From Paraburkholderia sp. SG-MS1 (lineage in GTDB: Bacteria; Pseudomonadota; Gammaproteobacteria; Burkholderiales; Burkholderiaceae): a DNA stretch of 54,615 nucleotides. The stretch's first letter is position 1, and each line of letters opens with the position of its first letter. Shown piece by piece: positions 1 to 9,697 of this stretch. The translations under genes were made by a program, and so were the position numbers. Location: positions 1 to 54,615 of the forward strand of contig NZ_NPIH01000196.1 of assembly GCF_012275575.1 (NCBI RefSeq), written 5' to 3'. The notes under the pieces are model-generated. The model saw only the letters and a program-made list of their open reading frames with translations. It was not told the DNA's origin and searched no databases.

Positions 1-171
1 GACATCTCGCTCGCCGCGCAAATCGATCCGCCGCTCACCACCATCGCGCAACCGATGCGCGAACTCGGCGAAACCGCCGCGCGGCTGCTTTTGCAGCGGC
101 TCGCGAATCCGTTGGCGACCGTGCCGGGCGTGCTGCTGCCGCATCGGCTCGTGATTCGCGGGAGCGCGTGA
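1..171 (+). CDS. LacI-family transcriptional regulator, C-terminal fragment (cut by window start)
   Basis: An open frame enters from the left edge and stops at 169-171. The 56 visible residues include QPMRELGETAARLLLQRL followed by LPHRLVIRGS, which is the usual end of LacI/GalR repressors (last helix and strand of the periplasmic-binding-protein-like domain). The DNA-binding part lies outside the window. The next gene, a sugar ABC ATPase, begins 1 bp after the stop, so this is most likely the local regulator of the sugar uptake operon. Family assignment is good; the effector sugar cannot be told. Confidence 0.8.
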   Translation, partial: DISLAAQIDPPLTTIAQPMRELGETAARLLLQRLANPLATVPGVLLPHRLVIRGSA

Positions 172-172
172 C

Positions 173-1660
173 ATGAGCCTCGCGATCCGCTTCGACGACA
201 TCCGCAAAGACTTCGGGCCGGTGCGCGTGTTGCACGGCGTGAGTTTCGAACTTGCGCCGGGGCGCATCTACGGTCTGCTCGGCGAGAACGGTGCGGGCAA
301 ATCGACGCTGATGAAAATTCTCGCCGGCTATGAAACGGCGACCTCGGGCAGCGTGCTGGTCGACGGCCACGCGCAGCAGTTCGCCGGGTCGCGCGACGCG
401 CAAGCGCTGGGCATCGTGCTGATCCACCAGGAGTTCAACCTGGCCGAGCATCTGACGATCGCGCAGAACATGTACCTCGGCCACGAGACGCGGCGCGGCT
501 GGTTCGTCGACGACGCCGCGATGCGCGCCGAGGCCGCCCGCTATCTCGCGCAAGTCGGGCTGGAGAAAACGCCCGATACGAAGGTGCGCGAACTGATCGT
601 CGCGGAAAAGCAGATGGTGGAGATCGCCAAGGCGCTGTCGCGCCGCGCGCGTCTGCTGATCATGGACGAGCCGACCGCGACGCTCACGCCGTCCGAAACC
701 GAACGGCTCTTCACACTGATGGCGAAGCTCAAGGCCGATGGGGTGACGATCGTCTACATCTCGCACAAGCTCGACGAAGTGGAGCGCATCACCGACGAAG
801 TAATCGTCATGCGCGACGGCCGCTTCGTCGCGCGCGGCGAAACGGCGGGGCTCGCGCGTCAGCAGATGGCGAACCTGATGGTCGGGCGCGAGCTGTCCGA
901 CATGTTCCCCGACAAGCTGACCGTTCCCGCCGACGCGCCGCTCGCGCTGAAGGTGGAAGGGCTCGCGGTGCCCGATTGGGTCGAGGACCTGAGCTTCGAC
1001 GTGCGCGCGGGCGAGGTGCTGGGCTTTGCGGGGCTGGTCGGCGCGGGCCGTACCGAGGCGTTCGAGGCGATCATCGGCTTGCGCAAGCGCACGGCGGGGC
1101 GCATCGAAATCGCGGGACAGCGCGCCGATCTGAAGAGCCCGCGCCACGCGATGCGCCACGGCCTCACGTATCTCAGCGAGGATCGCAAGGGCAAAGGGCT
1201 GCACGTGAACCTGAGCCTGCAGGACAACGTCACGTTGATGACGCTCGAACGCTACACGCATCCCTTATTGGACTTGAAAGCGGGGCGCGCGGCATTGACA
1301 AAGGCGGTCGGCGAATTCGGCATCCGCACCGGCGACCTGTCGAGTCGCGCGCGCATGCTGTCCGGCGGCAATCAGCAGAAGCTCGCGCTCGCCAAATTCC
1401 TGCAACCTGAGCCGAACGTGATCGTGCTCGACGAGCCCACGCGCGGCGTTGACGTCGGCGCGAAACGCGACATCTACTTCCTGATTCACCGGCTCGCCGC
1501 GCAAGGCCGCGCGGTGATCGTCATTTCATCCGAACTGATCGAGCTGATCGGCTTGTGCCACCGCGTCGCCGTGATGCGCGCGGGACGCCTGCAAGCCACG
1601 CTGACGCTCGACCATCTGACCGAAGAGGAGTTGATCGCCCATGCGACCGGCACCCACTGA
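173..1660 (+). CDS. Carbohydrate ABC importer, double ATP-binding subunit (RbsA/XylG-like)
   Basis: This 495-residue protein has two ABC cassettes in tandem, as in RbsA, MglA and XylG, and energises import of a monosaccharide or polyol through the inner membrane. The first cassette has an intact Walker [10 protein letters not shown], at residues 37-45 and a Walker [13 protein letters not shown]. The second has a degenerate Walker A (GLVGAGRTE) but a canonical signature, LSGGNQQK, near residue 396 and [14 protein letters not shown]; this asymmetry is normal for the family. A GGAG at 161-164 inside the preceding gene supports the ATG at 173. The permease gene overlaps the end by 20 bp. The substrate is not identifiable from the ATPase. 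Confidence 0.93.
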   Translation: MSLAIRFDDIRKDFGPVRVLHGVSFELAPGRIYGLLGENGAGKSTLMKILAGYETATSGSVLVDGHAQQFAGSRDAQALGIVLIHQEFNLAEHLTIAQNMYLGHETRRGWFVDDAAMRAEAARYLAQVGLEKTPDTKVRELIVAEKQMVEIAKALSRRARLLIMDEPTATLTPSETERLFTLMAKLKADGVTIVYISHKLDEVERITDEVIVMRDGRFVARGETAGLARQQMANLMVGRELSDMFPDKLTVPADAPLALKVEGLAVPDWVEDLSFDVRAGEVLGFAGLVGAGRTEAFEAIIGLRKRTAGRIEIAGQRADLKSPRHAMRHGLTYLSEDRKGKGLHVNLSLQDNVTLMTLERYTHPLLDLKAGRAALTKAVGEFGIRTGDLSSRARMLSGGNQQKLALAKFLQPEPNVIVLDEPTRGVDVGAKRDIYFLIHRLAAQGRAVIVISSELIELIGLCHRVAVMRAGRLQATLTLDHLTEEELIAHATGTH

Positions 1661-2654
1661 AGCCGTGCAATCCGGCCGCGCGCTGCGTGTGGCTCATCGT
1701 CTGTATGCGCTCGGGCCGCTCGTCGGACTGATTCTGCTGTGCGTGACCGGCACGCTGCTGAACCGCGATTTCGCGACCGTCGACAACATGATGAACGTGC
1801 TCACGCGCACGTCGTTCATCGGCATCATCGCGGTCGGCATGACCTTCGTGATCATTTCGGGCGGCATCGATCTGTCGGTCGGTTCGATGGCCGCGCTGAT
1901 CGCGGGCAGCATGATCTGGTTGATGAACGGGCTCGCGTCGGGCCCAGGCGGGCACACGTTCGCGCCGCTCGCGATCGTCACGATCGGCATCGTCGCGGCG
2001 CTGGTGCTGGGCGGGTTGTTCGGCTGCGCGCACGGGTTGCTGATCACCAAAGGACGCATCGAGCCGTTCATCGTCACGCTGGGTACGCTGGGGATTTTCC
2101 GCGCGGTGCTCACGTGGCTTGCCGACGGCGGTGCGCTGACTCTGGATAATTCGTTATCCGATCTATATGGACCGGTGTATTACGCAAGCCTGTTCGGCGT
2201 ACCCGTGCCGATCTGGGTGTTCCTCGTGATGGCCGCGGGCGGCGCGCTGATCCTCAATCGCACCGCGTTTGGCCGGCATGTGCAGGCGATCGGCTCGAAC
2301 GAACAGGTCGCACGCTATGCGGCGATTCGCGTCGATACCGTGAAGATCGTCACGTATGTGCTGCTCGGCATCTGCGTCGGCGTCGCCACCGTGCTCTATG
2401 TGCCGCGGCTCGGTTCGGCCACGCCGACCACGGGGCTCTTATGGGAGCTGGAGGCGATCGCGTCGGTGGTGGTCGGCGGCACCGCGCTCAAAGGTGGAGA
2501 AGGACGCGTGATCGGCACGGTGATCGGCGCGATTCTGCTCTCCGTGATCGCCAATATTCTGAATCTGACCAGCATCATCAGCGTGTATCTGAACGCCGCG
2601 GTTCAGGGCGTGGTGATTATTTTCGTCGCGTTCGTGCAGCGCGGACGGCGATAG
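1641..2654 (+). CDS. Carbohydrate ABC importer, permease (RbsC-like)
   Basis: The 337-residue, highly hydrophobic protein belongs to the BPD_transp_2 permeases of ribose/xylose-type importers and forms the membrane channel, probably as a homodimer. The segment [21 protein letters not shown] near residues 69-89 is the family hallmark, and about eight to ten membrane helices are visible. The ATG at 1641 overlaps the ATPase stop and has a GAGGAG about 10 bp upstream within the ATPase gene, indicating translational coupling. About 100 bp separate it from the binding-protein gene. Confidence 0.93.
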   Translation: MRPAPTEAVQSGRALRVAHRLYALGPLVGLILLCVTGTLLNRDFATVDNMMNVLTRTSFIGIIAVGMTFVIISGGIDLSVGSMAALIAGSMIWLMNGLASGPGGHTFAPLAIVTIGIVAALVLGGLFGCAHGLLITKGRIEPFIVTLGTLGIFRAVLTWLADGGALTLDNSLSDLYGPVYYASLFGVPVPIWVFLVMAAGGALILNRTAFGRHVQAIGSNEQVARYAAIRVDTVKIVTYVLLGICVGVATVLYVPRLGSATPTTGLLWELEAIASVVVGGTALKGGEGRVIGTVIGAILLSVIANILNLTSIISVYLNAAVQGVVIIFVAFVQRGRR

Positions 2655-2756
2655 TTTTAGTGCTTCAGGCTGCAATACCAGGCAATAGCGGGCAAAACCA
2701 GCAGGTCCAAAAATCGGGGCGCCGGAACGCCTCACCAACTGGATGGAGACACAACC

Positions 2757-3719
2757 ATGAAACACGTCATTCGAGCGGTCGGCGCCGGCATGCTGGCGTT
2801 GGGGATACTGGGCGCAGCGGGCGTCGCGCGTGCCGATGAGAAAGTCACGCTGGGCGTCGCGATTCCGACAGCCGACCACGGCTTCACGGGCGGCATCGTC
2901 TGGTGGGCGAACAAGGCGAAAGCCGATCTGGAGAAAGCGCATCCGGATCTGAAGGTGATCGTCAAAACCGCAGCCGGCGCGCCCGAACAGGCCAATCAAT
3001 TGCAGGACCTCGTGACGGTCAACAAGATCAACGCGCTGGTGATCTTCCCGTTCGAATCGGCATCGCTGACGCAGCCGGTCGCGCAGGTGAAGAAGAAGGG
3101 CGTGTACGTGACGGTGGTCGATCGCGGGCTGACCGACACCAGCGCGCAGGACGCGTACGTGGCGGGCGACAACACCGCGTTCGGCAAGATTCCCGCCGAG
3201 TTTCTGGCGAAGGAGTTGGGCGGCAAGGGCAACATCGTCGCGCTGCGCGGCATTCCGACCACGCTCGACAACGAACGCTGGGCCGCCTTCACCGGCGTGC
3301 TGAAGAACTATCCGGAGATCAAGATTCTCGACGGCAAGTACGCGAACTGGAATCGCGACGACGCGTTCAAGGTGATGCAGGACTACCTGACGCGCTTCAA
3401 GCACATCGACGCCGTCTGGGCCGCCGACGACGACATGGCGGTCGGCGTCATCAAGGCGATCGATCAGGCCAAGCGCACCGACATCAAGATCGTGTTCGGC
3501 GGCGCGGGTTCGAAGGGCATGGTGAAGAACGTGATGGACGGCGCGCCGATGATCAAGGCCGACGTGTCGTACTCACCGAAATTCATCTACGACGCGATCA
3601 AGCTCACCGCCGAAGCGCGTTTAAAGGGCGAGAAGCTGCCGGCGACGACGATCATTCCGTCTGTGCTGATCACGAAGGAAAATGCGCAGCAGTTCTATTT
3701 CCCGGACTCGCCGTTCTGA
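2757..3719 (+). CDS. Sugar ABC importer, periplasmic substrate-binding protein
   Basis: This 320-residue Periplas_BP_4 (ribose-binding-like) protein captures the sugar and delivers it to the permease. A Sec signal peptide occupies about residues 1-26 (cleavage likely after ARA, before DEKVT). [26 protein letters not shown] opens the N-lobe, and [16 protein letters not shown] is the typical C-lobe segment. GGAG at 2745-2748 lies 8 bp before the ATG. A long perfect stem follows the gene (3738-3778) and may stabilise its mRNA end, which suits the higher expression usual for binding proteins. The sugar ligand is unknown; the adjacent isomerase and dehydrogenase suggest a sugar or polyol that is isomerised or oxidised. 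Confidence 0.92.
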   Translation: MKHVIRAVGAGMLALGILGAAGVARADEKVTLGVAIPTADHGFTGGIVWWANKAKADLEKAHPDLKVIVKTAAGAPEQANQLQDLVTVNKINALVIFPFESASLTQPVAQVKKKGVYVTVVDRGLTDTSAQDAYVAGDNTAFGKIPAEFLAKELGGKGNIVALRGIPTTLDNERWAAFTGVLKNYPEIKILDGKYANWNRDDAFKVMQDYLTRFKHIDAVWAADDDMAVGVIKAIDQAKRTDIKIVFGGAGSKGMVKNVMDGAPMIKADVSYSPKFIYDAIKLTAEARLKGEKLPATTIIPSVLITKENAQQFYFPDSPF

Positions 3720-3737
3720 GCGTGAGTGCTGAGCCAG

Positions 3738-3778
3738 CGCGCTCGCCGTGATTTTGCCGTACATGCACGGCGAGCGCG
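3738..3778 (+). other. Intercistronic hairpin (13-bp perfect stem)
   Basis: The arms CGCGCTCGCCGTG (3738-3750) and CACGGCGAGCGCG (3766-3778) are exact inverse complements with a 15-nt loop. It sits between the binding-protein stop and the isomerase start. No T-run follows, so it reads better as an mRNA-stabilising or partial-attenuation structure than as a full terminator. Confidence 0.6.
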
Positions 3779-3800
3779 TGATCGTTCGAGGAACCGTACG

Positions 3801-4850
3801 ATGAAAACCATCAAAGGGCCGGCGATCTTTCTGGCCCAGTTCATGGGCGACGAGGTGCCGTTCGACAATCTCGCGCATCTGGCGGGCTGGGCTGCGGGTC
3901 TCGGCTTCAAGGGCATTCAGGTGCCGTGCGATGCGCGCCTGATCGATCTGGAACAGGCGGCCGCGAGCCAGGCCTATTGCGACGAGTTGCGCGAGACCGC
4001 CGACGATGCGGGCATGACGATCACCGAACTGTCGACGCATCTGCAAGGGCAACTGGTTGCCGTGCATCCGGCGTACGACACATTGTTCGACGGCTTCGCC
4101 GCGCCGCAGGTGCGCGGCGATCCGGCAGCGCGCACGCAGTGGGCGATCGACCAGCTGAAGCTCGCGGCGAAGGCGTCGCAGCGTTTGGGCCTGAGCACGC
4201 ACGTGTCGTTTTCCGGCGCGCTGGCGTGGCCGTATCTGTACCCGTGGCCGCAGCGTCCGGCAGGCCTCGTCGAAGCGGCCTTCGATGAACTCGCGCGCCG
4301 CTGGACGCCGATTCTCAACGCGTTCGATGAGGCCGGCGTGGATGTCTGCTACGAATTGCATCCGGGCGAAGACCTGCACGACGGCGTTACGTTCGAGCGC
4401 TTTCTCGACGCGCTCGGGCAGCACGCGCGGGCGAACATCCTCTACGATCCGAGCCATTTCGTTTTGCAGCAGCTCGACTACCTGGCGTTCATCGACATCT
4501 ATCACGAGCGCATCAAGGCGTTCCATGTGAAGGATGCGGAATTTCGGCCGAACGGCAAGCAGGGCGTGTATGGCGGATATAGCGGCTGGGTCGAACGGGC
4601 GGGGCGTTTCCGGTCGCTCGGCGACGGGCAGATCGACTTCGGCGCGATCTTCTCGAAGATGGCGCAATTCGATTTCCCGGGCTGGGCCGTGCTCGAATGG
4701 GAGTGCGCGCTGAAGCATCCGCACGACGGCGCGCGTGAAGGCGCGGAGTTCATTCGCCGGCACATCATTCGCGTGGCCGAGCATGCGTTTGATGATTTTG
4801 CCGGGAGTGGCGTGAATGATGCGCAGGTCAGGCGTGTGCTGGGCCTTTGA
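3801..4850 (+). CDS. Sugar phosphate isomerase/epimerase (xylose-isomerase-like TIM barrel)
   Basis: The 349-residue protein belongs to the AP endonuclease 2 / xylose-isomerase-like TIM-barrel family (IolE/IolI, sugar epimerases). Candidate metal ligands are Glu in CYELHPGE (about 183), Asp in YDPSHF (about 216), His in FHVKDAEF (about 241) and Glu in LEWEC (about 299), the usual Glu-Asp-His-Glu set. The start is the ATG at 3801 (MKTIKGPAIF), which has GAGGA about 8 bp upstream; an in-frame upstream extension would run through the intercistronic hairpin and is unlikely. The neighbours (importer, then dehydrogenase) imply catabolism of the imported sugar. The exact reaction is unknown. Confidence 0.85.
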   Translation: MKTIKGPAIFLAQFMGDEVPFDNLAHLAGWAAGLGFKGIQVPCDARLIDLEQAAASQAYCDELRETADDAGMTITELSTHLQGQLVAVHPAYDTLFDGFAAPQVRGDPAARTQWAIDQLKLAAKASQRLGLSTHVSFSGALAWPYLYPWPQRPAGLVEAAFDELARRWTPILNAFDEAGVDVCYELHPGEDLHDGVTFERFLDALGQHARANILYDPSHFVLQQLDYLAFIDIYHERIKAFHVKDAEFRPNGKQGVYGGYSGWVERAGRFRSLGDGQIDFGAIFSKMAQFDFPGWAVLEWECALKHPHDGAREGAEFIRRHIIRVAEHAFDDFAGSGVNDAQVRRVLGL

Positions 4851-4864
4851 TGGGGAGTAACGCG

Positions 4865-6016
4865 ATGCCACACAGAAGGCTCAGATTGGGCATGGTCGGC
4901 GGCGGGCAGGGCGCGTTCATCGGCGCGGTGCATCGGATCGCCGCGCGGCTCGACGATCGTTTCGAACTGGTGGCGGGCGCGTTGTCGTCCGACCCGCGGC
5001 GCGCGCAGGCGAGCGCTGCCGAGGCGGGCGTCGCGCGCAGCTATACGGACTGGCGCGAGATGGCGCGCGCCGAAGCCGCCCGCGACGACGGCATCGACGC
5101 GGTCGCAATCGTCACGCCGAACCATCTGCATGCACCGGTGGCGACGGCGTTCCTCGACGCGGGCATCCACGTGATATGCGACAAGCCACTGGCGATTTCA
5201 CTCGCCGAAGGCGAAGCGCTCGCGAAGCTCGCACGCGACAAGGGCAAGCTCTTCGCGCTGACGCACACATACTCCGGCTATCCCATGGTGCGTCATGCGC
5301 GCGAACTGGTCGAGCGCGGCGAGCTGGGCGAGATTCGCGTGGTGCAGGTCGAATACGCGCAGGACTGGCTGGCCGAGCCGGTCGAGACGGGGGGCGCGAA
5401 CAAACAGGCGGGCTGGCGCACGGATCCGTCGCTGGCGGGACCGGCGGGCTGTCTCGGCGATATCGGCACGCATGCGTATCAGCTCGCGTCCTTCGTCACG
5501 GGGATGACACCGCGGGCGCTGTCGGCGGAGCTGCACACCTTCGTGCCGGGACGCCGCATCGACGATCACGTGCAGGCGATGCTGCGTTACGCGAACGGCG
5601 CGCGCGGCATGTTGTGGGCGAGCCAGGTGGCGAGCGGCGCGGAGAATGCGCTGCGTCTGCGGGTGTACGGAACGAAGGCCGGCCTCGCATTCGATCAGGA
5701 GCAGCCGAACGAATTGTGGTTCACGCCGCTAGGCGGGCTCGCGCAGCGGTTGACGCGAGGGCGGGTGCAAAGCGCGCTCGCCGCGCACGCGACGCGCGTG
5801 CCGTCGGGGCATCCCGAAGGTTATCTGGAAGCGTTCGCGCAGTTGTACAAGGATGCGGCGTTGCAAATCGAAGCGTTGGACCAAGGTCGCGCGTTGCCTG
5901 TGCAAAGTCTGCTACTCACGACGGTGGACGATGGCGTCGCGGGGCTGCGCTTCATCGATGCCGTGCTCGCGAGTAGCGCGGCGGATGGGCAGTGGCGCGA
6001 AATCGTAGGGACGTGA
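4865..6016 (+). CDS. Gfo/Idh/MocA-family NAD(P)-dependent sugar/polyol dehydrogenase
   Basis: The 383-residue cytosolic oxidoreductase has an N-terminal Rossmann fold with [12 protein letters not shown] near residues 9-20, the catalytic-type motif CDKPLA near 104, and a C-terminal alpha/beta domain with [13 protein letters not shown]. Members oxidise sugars, inositols or their derivatives. I place the start at ATG 4865, with GGGGAG at 4852-4857 and 7-bp spacing; TTG 4847 and ATG 4850 overlap the previous stop and lack a good ribosome site. It closes the sugar operon. The substrate cannot be named. Confidence 0.88.
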   Translation: MPHRRLRLGMVGGGQGAFIGAVHRIAARLDDRFELVAGALSSDPRRAQASAAEAGVARSYTDWREMARAEAARDDGIDAVAIVTPNHLHAPVATAFLDAGIHVICDKPLAISLAEGEALAKLARDKGKLFALTHTYSGYPMVRHARELVERGELGEIRVVQVEYAQDWLAEPVETGGANKQAGWRTDPSLAGPAGCLGDIGTHAYQLASFVTGMTPRALSAELHTFVPGRRIDDHVQAMLRYANGARGMLWASQVASGAENALRLRVYGTKAGLAFDQEQPNELWFTPLGGLAQRLTRGRVQSALAAHATRVPSGHPEGYLEAFAQLYKDAALQIEALDQGRALPVQSLLLTTVDDGVAGLRFIDAVLASSAADGQWREIVGT

Positions 6017-6030
6017 AGCGGAGGGGGCGC

Positions 6031-6291
6031 TTAGCCACCCTTACTTTTCTTGATCTGCTCTTCGAACGCGATATCGAGCTTACTCGCCTTGCGCGGCTTC
6101 TGCGGACCGTATGCGTCGACGAACTTGACGAAGTCGTCGAGCGTCAACGGGTCGGAGACTTTCTTGTCGGAGCCGCTCGATTTGTCGACCAGATAGAACA
6201 GGCCGCCGGACAGGCTGATCGCGGCAAACAGCGGATTGCCGCTGCGCGTTTTCAGCCGTTCGACGGCGTGGATGGCTCGGGTGGTGCGCAT
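6031..6291 (-). CDS. Small protein of unknown function
   Basis: An 86-residue frame on the minus strand, convergent with the dehydrogenase gene and ending 14 bp from it. The protein has a possible short hydrophobic stretch (NPLFAAISLSGGLFYLVD, about residues 19-36) followed by a charged, Lys-rich C-terminus (KPRKASKLDIAFEEQIKKSKGG). I do not recognise a domain. Codon use and amino-acid composition look genuine, and the overlapping plus-strand frame is less convincing. It may be a small lineage-restricted protein. Confidence 0.6.
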   Translation of the reverse strand: MRTTRAIHAVERLKTRSGNPLFAAISLSGGLFYLVDKSSGSDKKVSDPLTLDDFVKFVDAYGPQKPRKASKLDIAFEEQIKKSKGG

Positions 6292-6336
6292 GGTGTGGGA
6301 CTGCTGATCGGGGAGAGACTGCTACTTTAACAATTT

Positions 6337-6365
6337 CGCCGACGCCGCGCGGCAGGGCGTCGGCG
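6337..6365 (-). other. Inverted repeat upstream of the small minus-strand gene
   Basis: CGCCGACGCC (6337-6346) and GGCGTCGGCG (6356-6365) form a perfect 10-bp stem with a 9-nt loop, about 45 bp upstream of the minus-strand start at 6291. No T-run lies on either side, so it is not an obvious terminator. Confidence 0.4.
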
Positions 6366-6770
6366 GGCATCATCCGGATCTCTCTAGCGTCGATGTGCTT
6401 TGAGCGGTCAGGAAACGGAGCGGCTGGCCATATTCGTTCCCTTCGAGATGGATCTGATTTTTACCGCGCGCGCACTCTGATCGGGCAAGGTGACCGGAAG
6501 ATGACGATGGTCAAGCTCCACGAAGTGATCAGCGGGTGGCTTGACAGCAGGCAGCCGTGACAGCGCAGCGCTTGCGATGAGTGCTACGGCCAGGCATCTT
6601 CCTTGGACCGACTCGTATCGTTGAAGAACAATCAACGAAGGCGCCCCGGATAACTTCGCGGCGCCGTATCGTGGACACCCATCCAAGTGACTTCCGGCTT
6701 TGCGAACTCCCGGGGGATAAATTCGCGCAAAAAATGCGAGGCATATTAAAAAAAATTGTCCTATGTTTAC

Positions 6771-6795
6771 AAACGCGGACATGTGAACCGCGTTT
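6771..6795. promoter_or_regulatory. Dyad symmetry, possible operator
   Basis: AAACGCGG (6771-6778) and CCGCGTTT (6788-6795) are a perfect 8-bp dyad with a 9-bp spacer, in AT-rich sequence about 290 bp upstream of the sulfatase start. The size and symmetry fit a dimeric regulator site, but no regulator gene is adjacent. Confidence 0.3.
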
Positions 6796-7080
6796 TGAAC
6801 CCTCCTCTTTCGTCGGTCATTCATACGTTACGAGGTAGCGGGCATTGATCGCTCTGGCAATTCGCCATCGAGGCGGCCTGTGACGAGCGCATAACCTTCA
6901 TTGATTCCGCTTTACATGGCCGGAGGCCAAAAAGCCTGCTTCAGGCGAACGGTGCTACAGATTGCGGTGTAGTCAGCTGTCAGTTGAATAATCCATCGAG
7001 TTTCTGGATCAATAAGAGGGCGGGCAGGGCACTCTCACCGGCCATCAAGCGTCCGCTCTTCCAAATGACGGGAGGTGGGC

Positions 7081-9132
7081 ATGTCCCAATCGGATGATGC
7101 AGCAAAGCCTGTAGCACGCAGGGCGTTCCTGAAAAACGTGGCGGTTGTCGGCGTAGCAACCGGATTTTCCGGGGTAGTAGGTGAAACGCTCGCGCAAACC
7201 AGTTCGACAAACTCAACCAGTCCGGCCTCAAAGCCCGCGTCGCCTTCGACCATTGCATTGAATAAGCAATACGCGGATTTTCTTTCTTTCGCTGACGCCC
7301 AGGATTTCGAAGACGCAAAGCGCGGCCTCATCGCCACGCTCCCCGAGCCGGTCATCATCAAGGGACAAGGCGAATTTCCGGCGTGGGACCTTCAGCAGTT
7401 CGCGTTTGTGAACGGCGGTCCGGAAAACAACGCTCCATCGACGGTCAATCCGAGCCTCTGGCGTAACGCCAAGCTGAACATGAATCACGGGCTTTACACG
7501 GTGGTCGATGGCATCTGGCAGGTGCGCGGCTATGACCTCTCCGTGATGAGCATTATTCGCGGAGATCACGGCTATATCGTCGTCGATCCGTTCATTACGA
7601 CCGAAGTAGCCTCGGTGGTGTGGAAGCAGCTCGTCATCCCGCATCTCGGCGACAAGCCGATCACTCACGTCGTCTACACGCACAGCCATGTCGATCACTA
7701 TGGCGGTGTGCGAGGCCTCGTCAGTGACGACGATCTGAAATCGGGCAAGGTGCAGATTGTGGCGCCGGTCGGTTTCACTGAAGCTGCGGTCGGCGAGAAC
7801 ATCATCGCCGGCAATGCAATGGGGCGCCGCGCCAGCTACATGTATGGCTCACTGCTACCGCGCAGCCCGACGGGGATTGTCGATGGTGGTCTGGGAAAGA
7901 CGACTTCGGTCGGTACCATCACGCTCGCCGTGCCTTCCATGTTTGCGGAAAAGACCGGCCAGAAACTTACGCTTGACGGTGTGGACATTGAGGTTCTAAT
8001 GGCGCCGGAATCGGAGGCGCCTTCAGAGTTCATGTTTTATCTGCCGAAGTTCAAGGCGTTCTGCGCGGCGGAAGATGCCACCCACACGCTGCACAATCTC
8101 TATACGTTGCGAGGCGCAAAGGTTCGTGACGCTCTGCTCTGGTCCAAGTACCTGCAAACGGCGCTCGACCTGCACGGTGACGATATGCAGGTCATCTTTG
8201 CCTCGCATTACTGGCCGACCTGGGGCAACGACCGAATCAACGCGTTCCTGCGTGCGCAACGCGACATGTATCGCTATCTGCACGACCAGGTCATGCGCAT
8301 GGCCAACATGGGCCAGACGCCGCTTGAGATTGGTGAGGCCATCCGTTTGCCGGACAGCCTTGCAAAACACTGGTATTGCCGAAGCTACTACGGCACGGTC
8401 TATCACGACGCCGTTGCACAGTACAACCTGCGCCTTGGATTCTTCGACGGTGTCCCTGCAAATCTGCACCGGTTGCAGCCCACCGACAGCGGCAAGCGCT
8501 ATGTCGAGTACATGGGTGGAGCGGCTGCCGTTCTGCGAAGGGCGCACGATTCGTATAACCAGGGCGACTACCGTTGGGTCGCGGAAGTCGTCAACCACGT
8601 GGTGTTCGCAGACCCGCAAAATACGGCTGCGAAACAACTGCTGGCGGACGCCTATGAACAGCTAGGCTACCAGTCGGAGTCTGCGCCCTGGCGCAACTTC
8701 TATCTGACGGGAGCCATGGAATTGCGCAACGGCGTCAGGAAGGGACAGGCGCCCGCGCCGCAGAGCCCGGATACCATCCAGGCCATGCCGCTCGACATGT
8801 TCCTTGATTACCTAGGTATCCGGCTTAATGCTGAGCGCGCGAACGGTAAAACGGCGTCGTTCAATCTTGTGCTGACCGATACGAAGGAAAACTGCGTGCT
8901 GGGGGTCGAGAACAGCGCGTTGCACTATTCAAAGGACCGAACCTCGAAATCAGCGGACGCGACGGTCACCATGACGCGCGCGGACCTCAACAGCATCATG
9001 ATGGGACAAACCAACATGCAGAAGCTGGTGATGGCAGGCAGCGCCAAGATCGACGGCAATAGTCAGAAGCTCGGCGAGTTCGTCTCATGGCTCGACAATT
9101 TCGATTTCTGGTTCAATATCGTCACGCCTTGA
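7081..9132 (+). CDS. Tat-exported alkyl/aryl-sulfatase (SdsA/BDS1-like, metallo-beta-lactamase fold)
   Basis: The 683-residue protein resembles class III (zinc-dependent) alkyl sulfatases, which hydrolyse sulfate esters such as SDS to alcohol and sulfate. A twin-arginine leader (RRAFLK at residues 13-18, then a hydrophobic stretch ending near LAQ) predicts folded export to the periplasm. The metal-binding THSHVDHYGG lies near residues 200-209 and matches the family's THxHxDHxGG. A central helical dimerisation region and a C-terminal SCP2-like domain (about 560-683) complete the usual architecture. GGAGG at 7071-7075 sets the ATG at 7081. Two unknown genes follow at once. GC is lower than in flanking core genes. 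Confidence 0.9.
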   Translation: MSQSDDAAKPVARRAFLKNVAVVGVATGFSGVVGETLAQTSSTNSTSPASKPASPSTIALNKQYADFLSFADAQDFEDAKRGLIATLPEPVIIKGQGEFPAWDLQQFAFVNGGPENNAPSTVNPSLWRNAKLNMNHGLYTVVDGIWQVRGYDLSVMSIIRGDHGYIVVDPFITTEVASVVWKQLVIPHLGDKPITHVVYTHSHVDHYGGVRGLVSDDDLKSGKVQIVAPVGFTEAAVGENIIAGNAMGRRASYMYGSLLPRSPTGIVDGGLGKTTSVGTITLAVPSMFAEKTGQKLTLDGVDIEVLMAPESEAPSEFMFYLPKFKAFCAAEDATHTLHNLYTLRGAKVRDALLWSKYLQTALDLHGDDMQVIFASHYWPTWGNDRINAFLRAQRDMYRYLHDQVMRMANMGQTPLEIGEAIRLPDSLAKHWYCRSYYGTVYHDAVAQYNLRLGFFDGVPANLHRLQPTDSGKRYVEYMGGAAAVLRRAHDSYNQGDYRWVAEVVNHVVFADPQNTAAKQLLADAYEQLGYQSESAPWRNFYLTGAMELRNGVRKGQAPAPQSPDTIQAMPLDMFLDYLGIRLNAERANGKTASFNLVLTDTKENCVLGVENSALHYSKDRTSKSADATVTMTRADLNSIMMGQTNMQKLVMAGSAKIDGNSQKLGEFVSWLDNFDFWFNIVTP

Positions 9133-9140
9133 GGCTAGCC

Positions 9141-9668
9141 ATGTGCGCAATCTGCAACTTCAACATCGATTTCGGGGTCGGCCATCCGTTTGCGCTGACG
9201 GTCGCAGTGTCGACCCGAAATGCAATCGAGGCCGGACTCATCGAGCCGATCGATGCCACGCAAGGCGCGCTCTCCGCGGCGCGAATGCGAATGTCCTCCG
9301 TCGAAGCGATGAACCTGCTTCAGGCGCGCATAGAGGAGACTCATAGTGAAGACGCGCTTCTGGCGCTCCCGGACTTCTATGTGTTGCTCATCGAGAATGA
9401 CACGTGGGGGTTTTTTCATGCGACCACAAATGGCTTCGACCCGGACATCGTTCCCGAGATGCCTGACGTAACGACCACGGACGAAGCGAAGCGCGGCAAC
9501 ATCGTCCTCACGTCCGAGGCCTGCTTGCGAGCGTGGCTGGATTACCGTTTTGATATCGAAAAAGCGTTGCGCGAATCGCTGTTCATGATCGACGCGTCTG
9601 CTAACGCGAACGTGTCGCTGACGCAAATGCTCACGATGGCGGAGTCGACGGTCACCGACAGTTACTGA
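9141..9668 (+). CDS. Unknown protein with N-terminal CxxC, in sulfatase operon
   Basis: This 175-residue protein begins MCAICNF, with a CxxC pair at residues 2-5, and has no signal peptide. The middle (ALPDFYVLLIENDTWGFFHAT) looks like a compact beta-rich core; the rest is helical and acidic. I do not recognise a named domain. The start at ATG 9141 is fixed by GAGG at 9131-9134, which overlaps the sulfatase stop, so translation is probably coupled. The CxxC could bind a metal or act in redox chemistry; that is inference only. Confidence 0.75.
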   Translation: MCAICNFNIDFGVGHPFALTVAVSTRNAIEAGLIEPIDATQGALSAARMRMSSVEAMNLLQARIEETHSEDALLALPDFYVLLIENDTWGFFHATTNGFDPDIVPEMPDVTTTDEAKRGNIVLTSEACLRAWLDYRFDIEKALRESLFMIDASANANVSLTQMLTMAESTVTDSY

Positions 9669-9697
9669 TCCGTCCGGCGGGCAGCGAGGAACACATC

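Larger units (their letters stand above)
6292..7080. other. Gene-poor, lower-GC stretch upstream of the sulfatase
   Basis: About 790 bp without a gene I can support. It is visibly richer in A and T than its surroundings, notably around 6720-6800. It holds two inverted repeats (6337-6365 and 6771-6795). Open frames on both strands (for example minus 6408-6824 and plus 6581-6838) lack family resemblance and clear ribosome sites. It must contain the promoter for the sulfatase operon; I cannot place its -35/-10 boxes with confidence. Confidence 0.5.

Noticed and set aside
35..1261. A 408-codon minus-strand frame opposite the sugar ABC ATPase
   Set aside because: Shadow of the ATPase gene; no family resemblance.
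6408..6838. Possible small genes on both strands in the gap before the sulfatase
   Set aside because: No ribosome site, domain or convincing composition; the two frames overlap each other.
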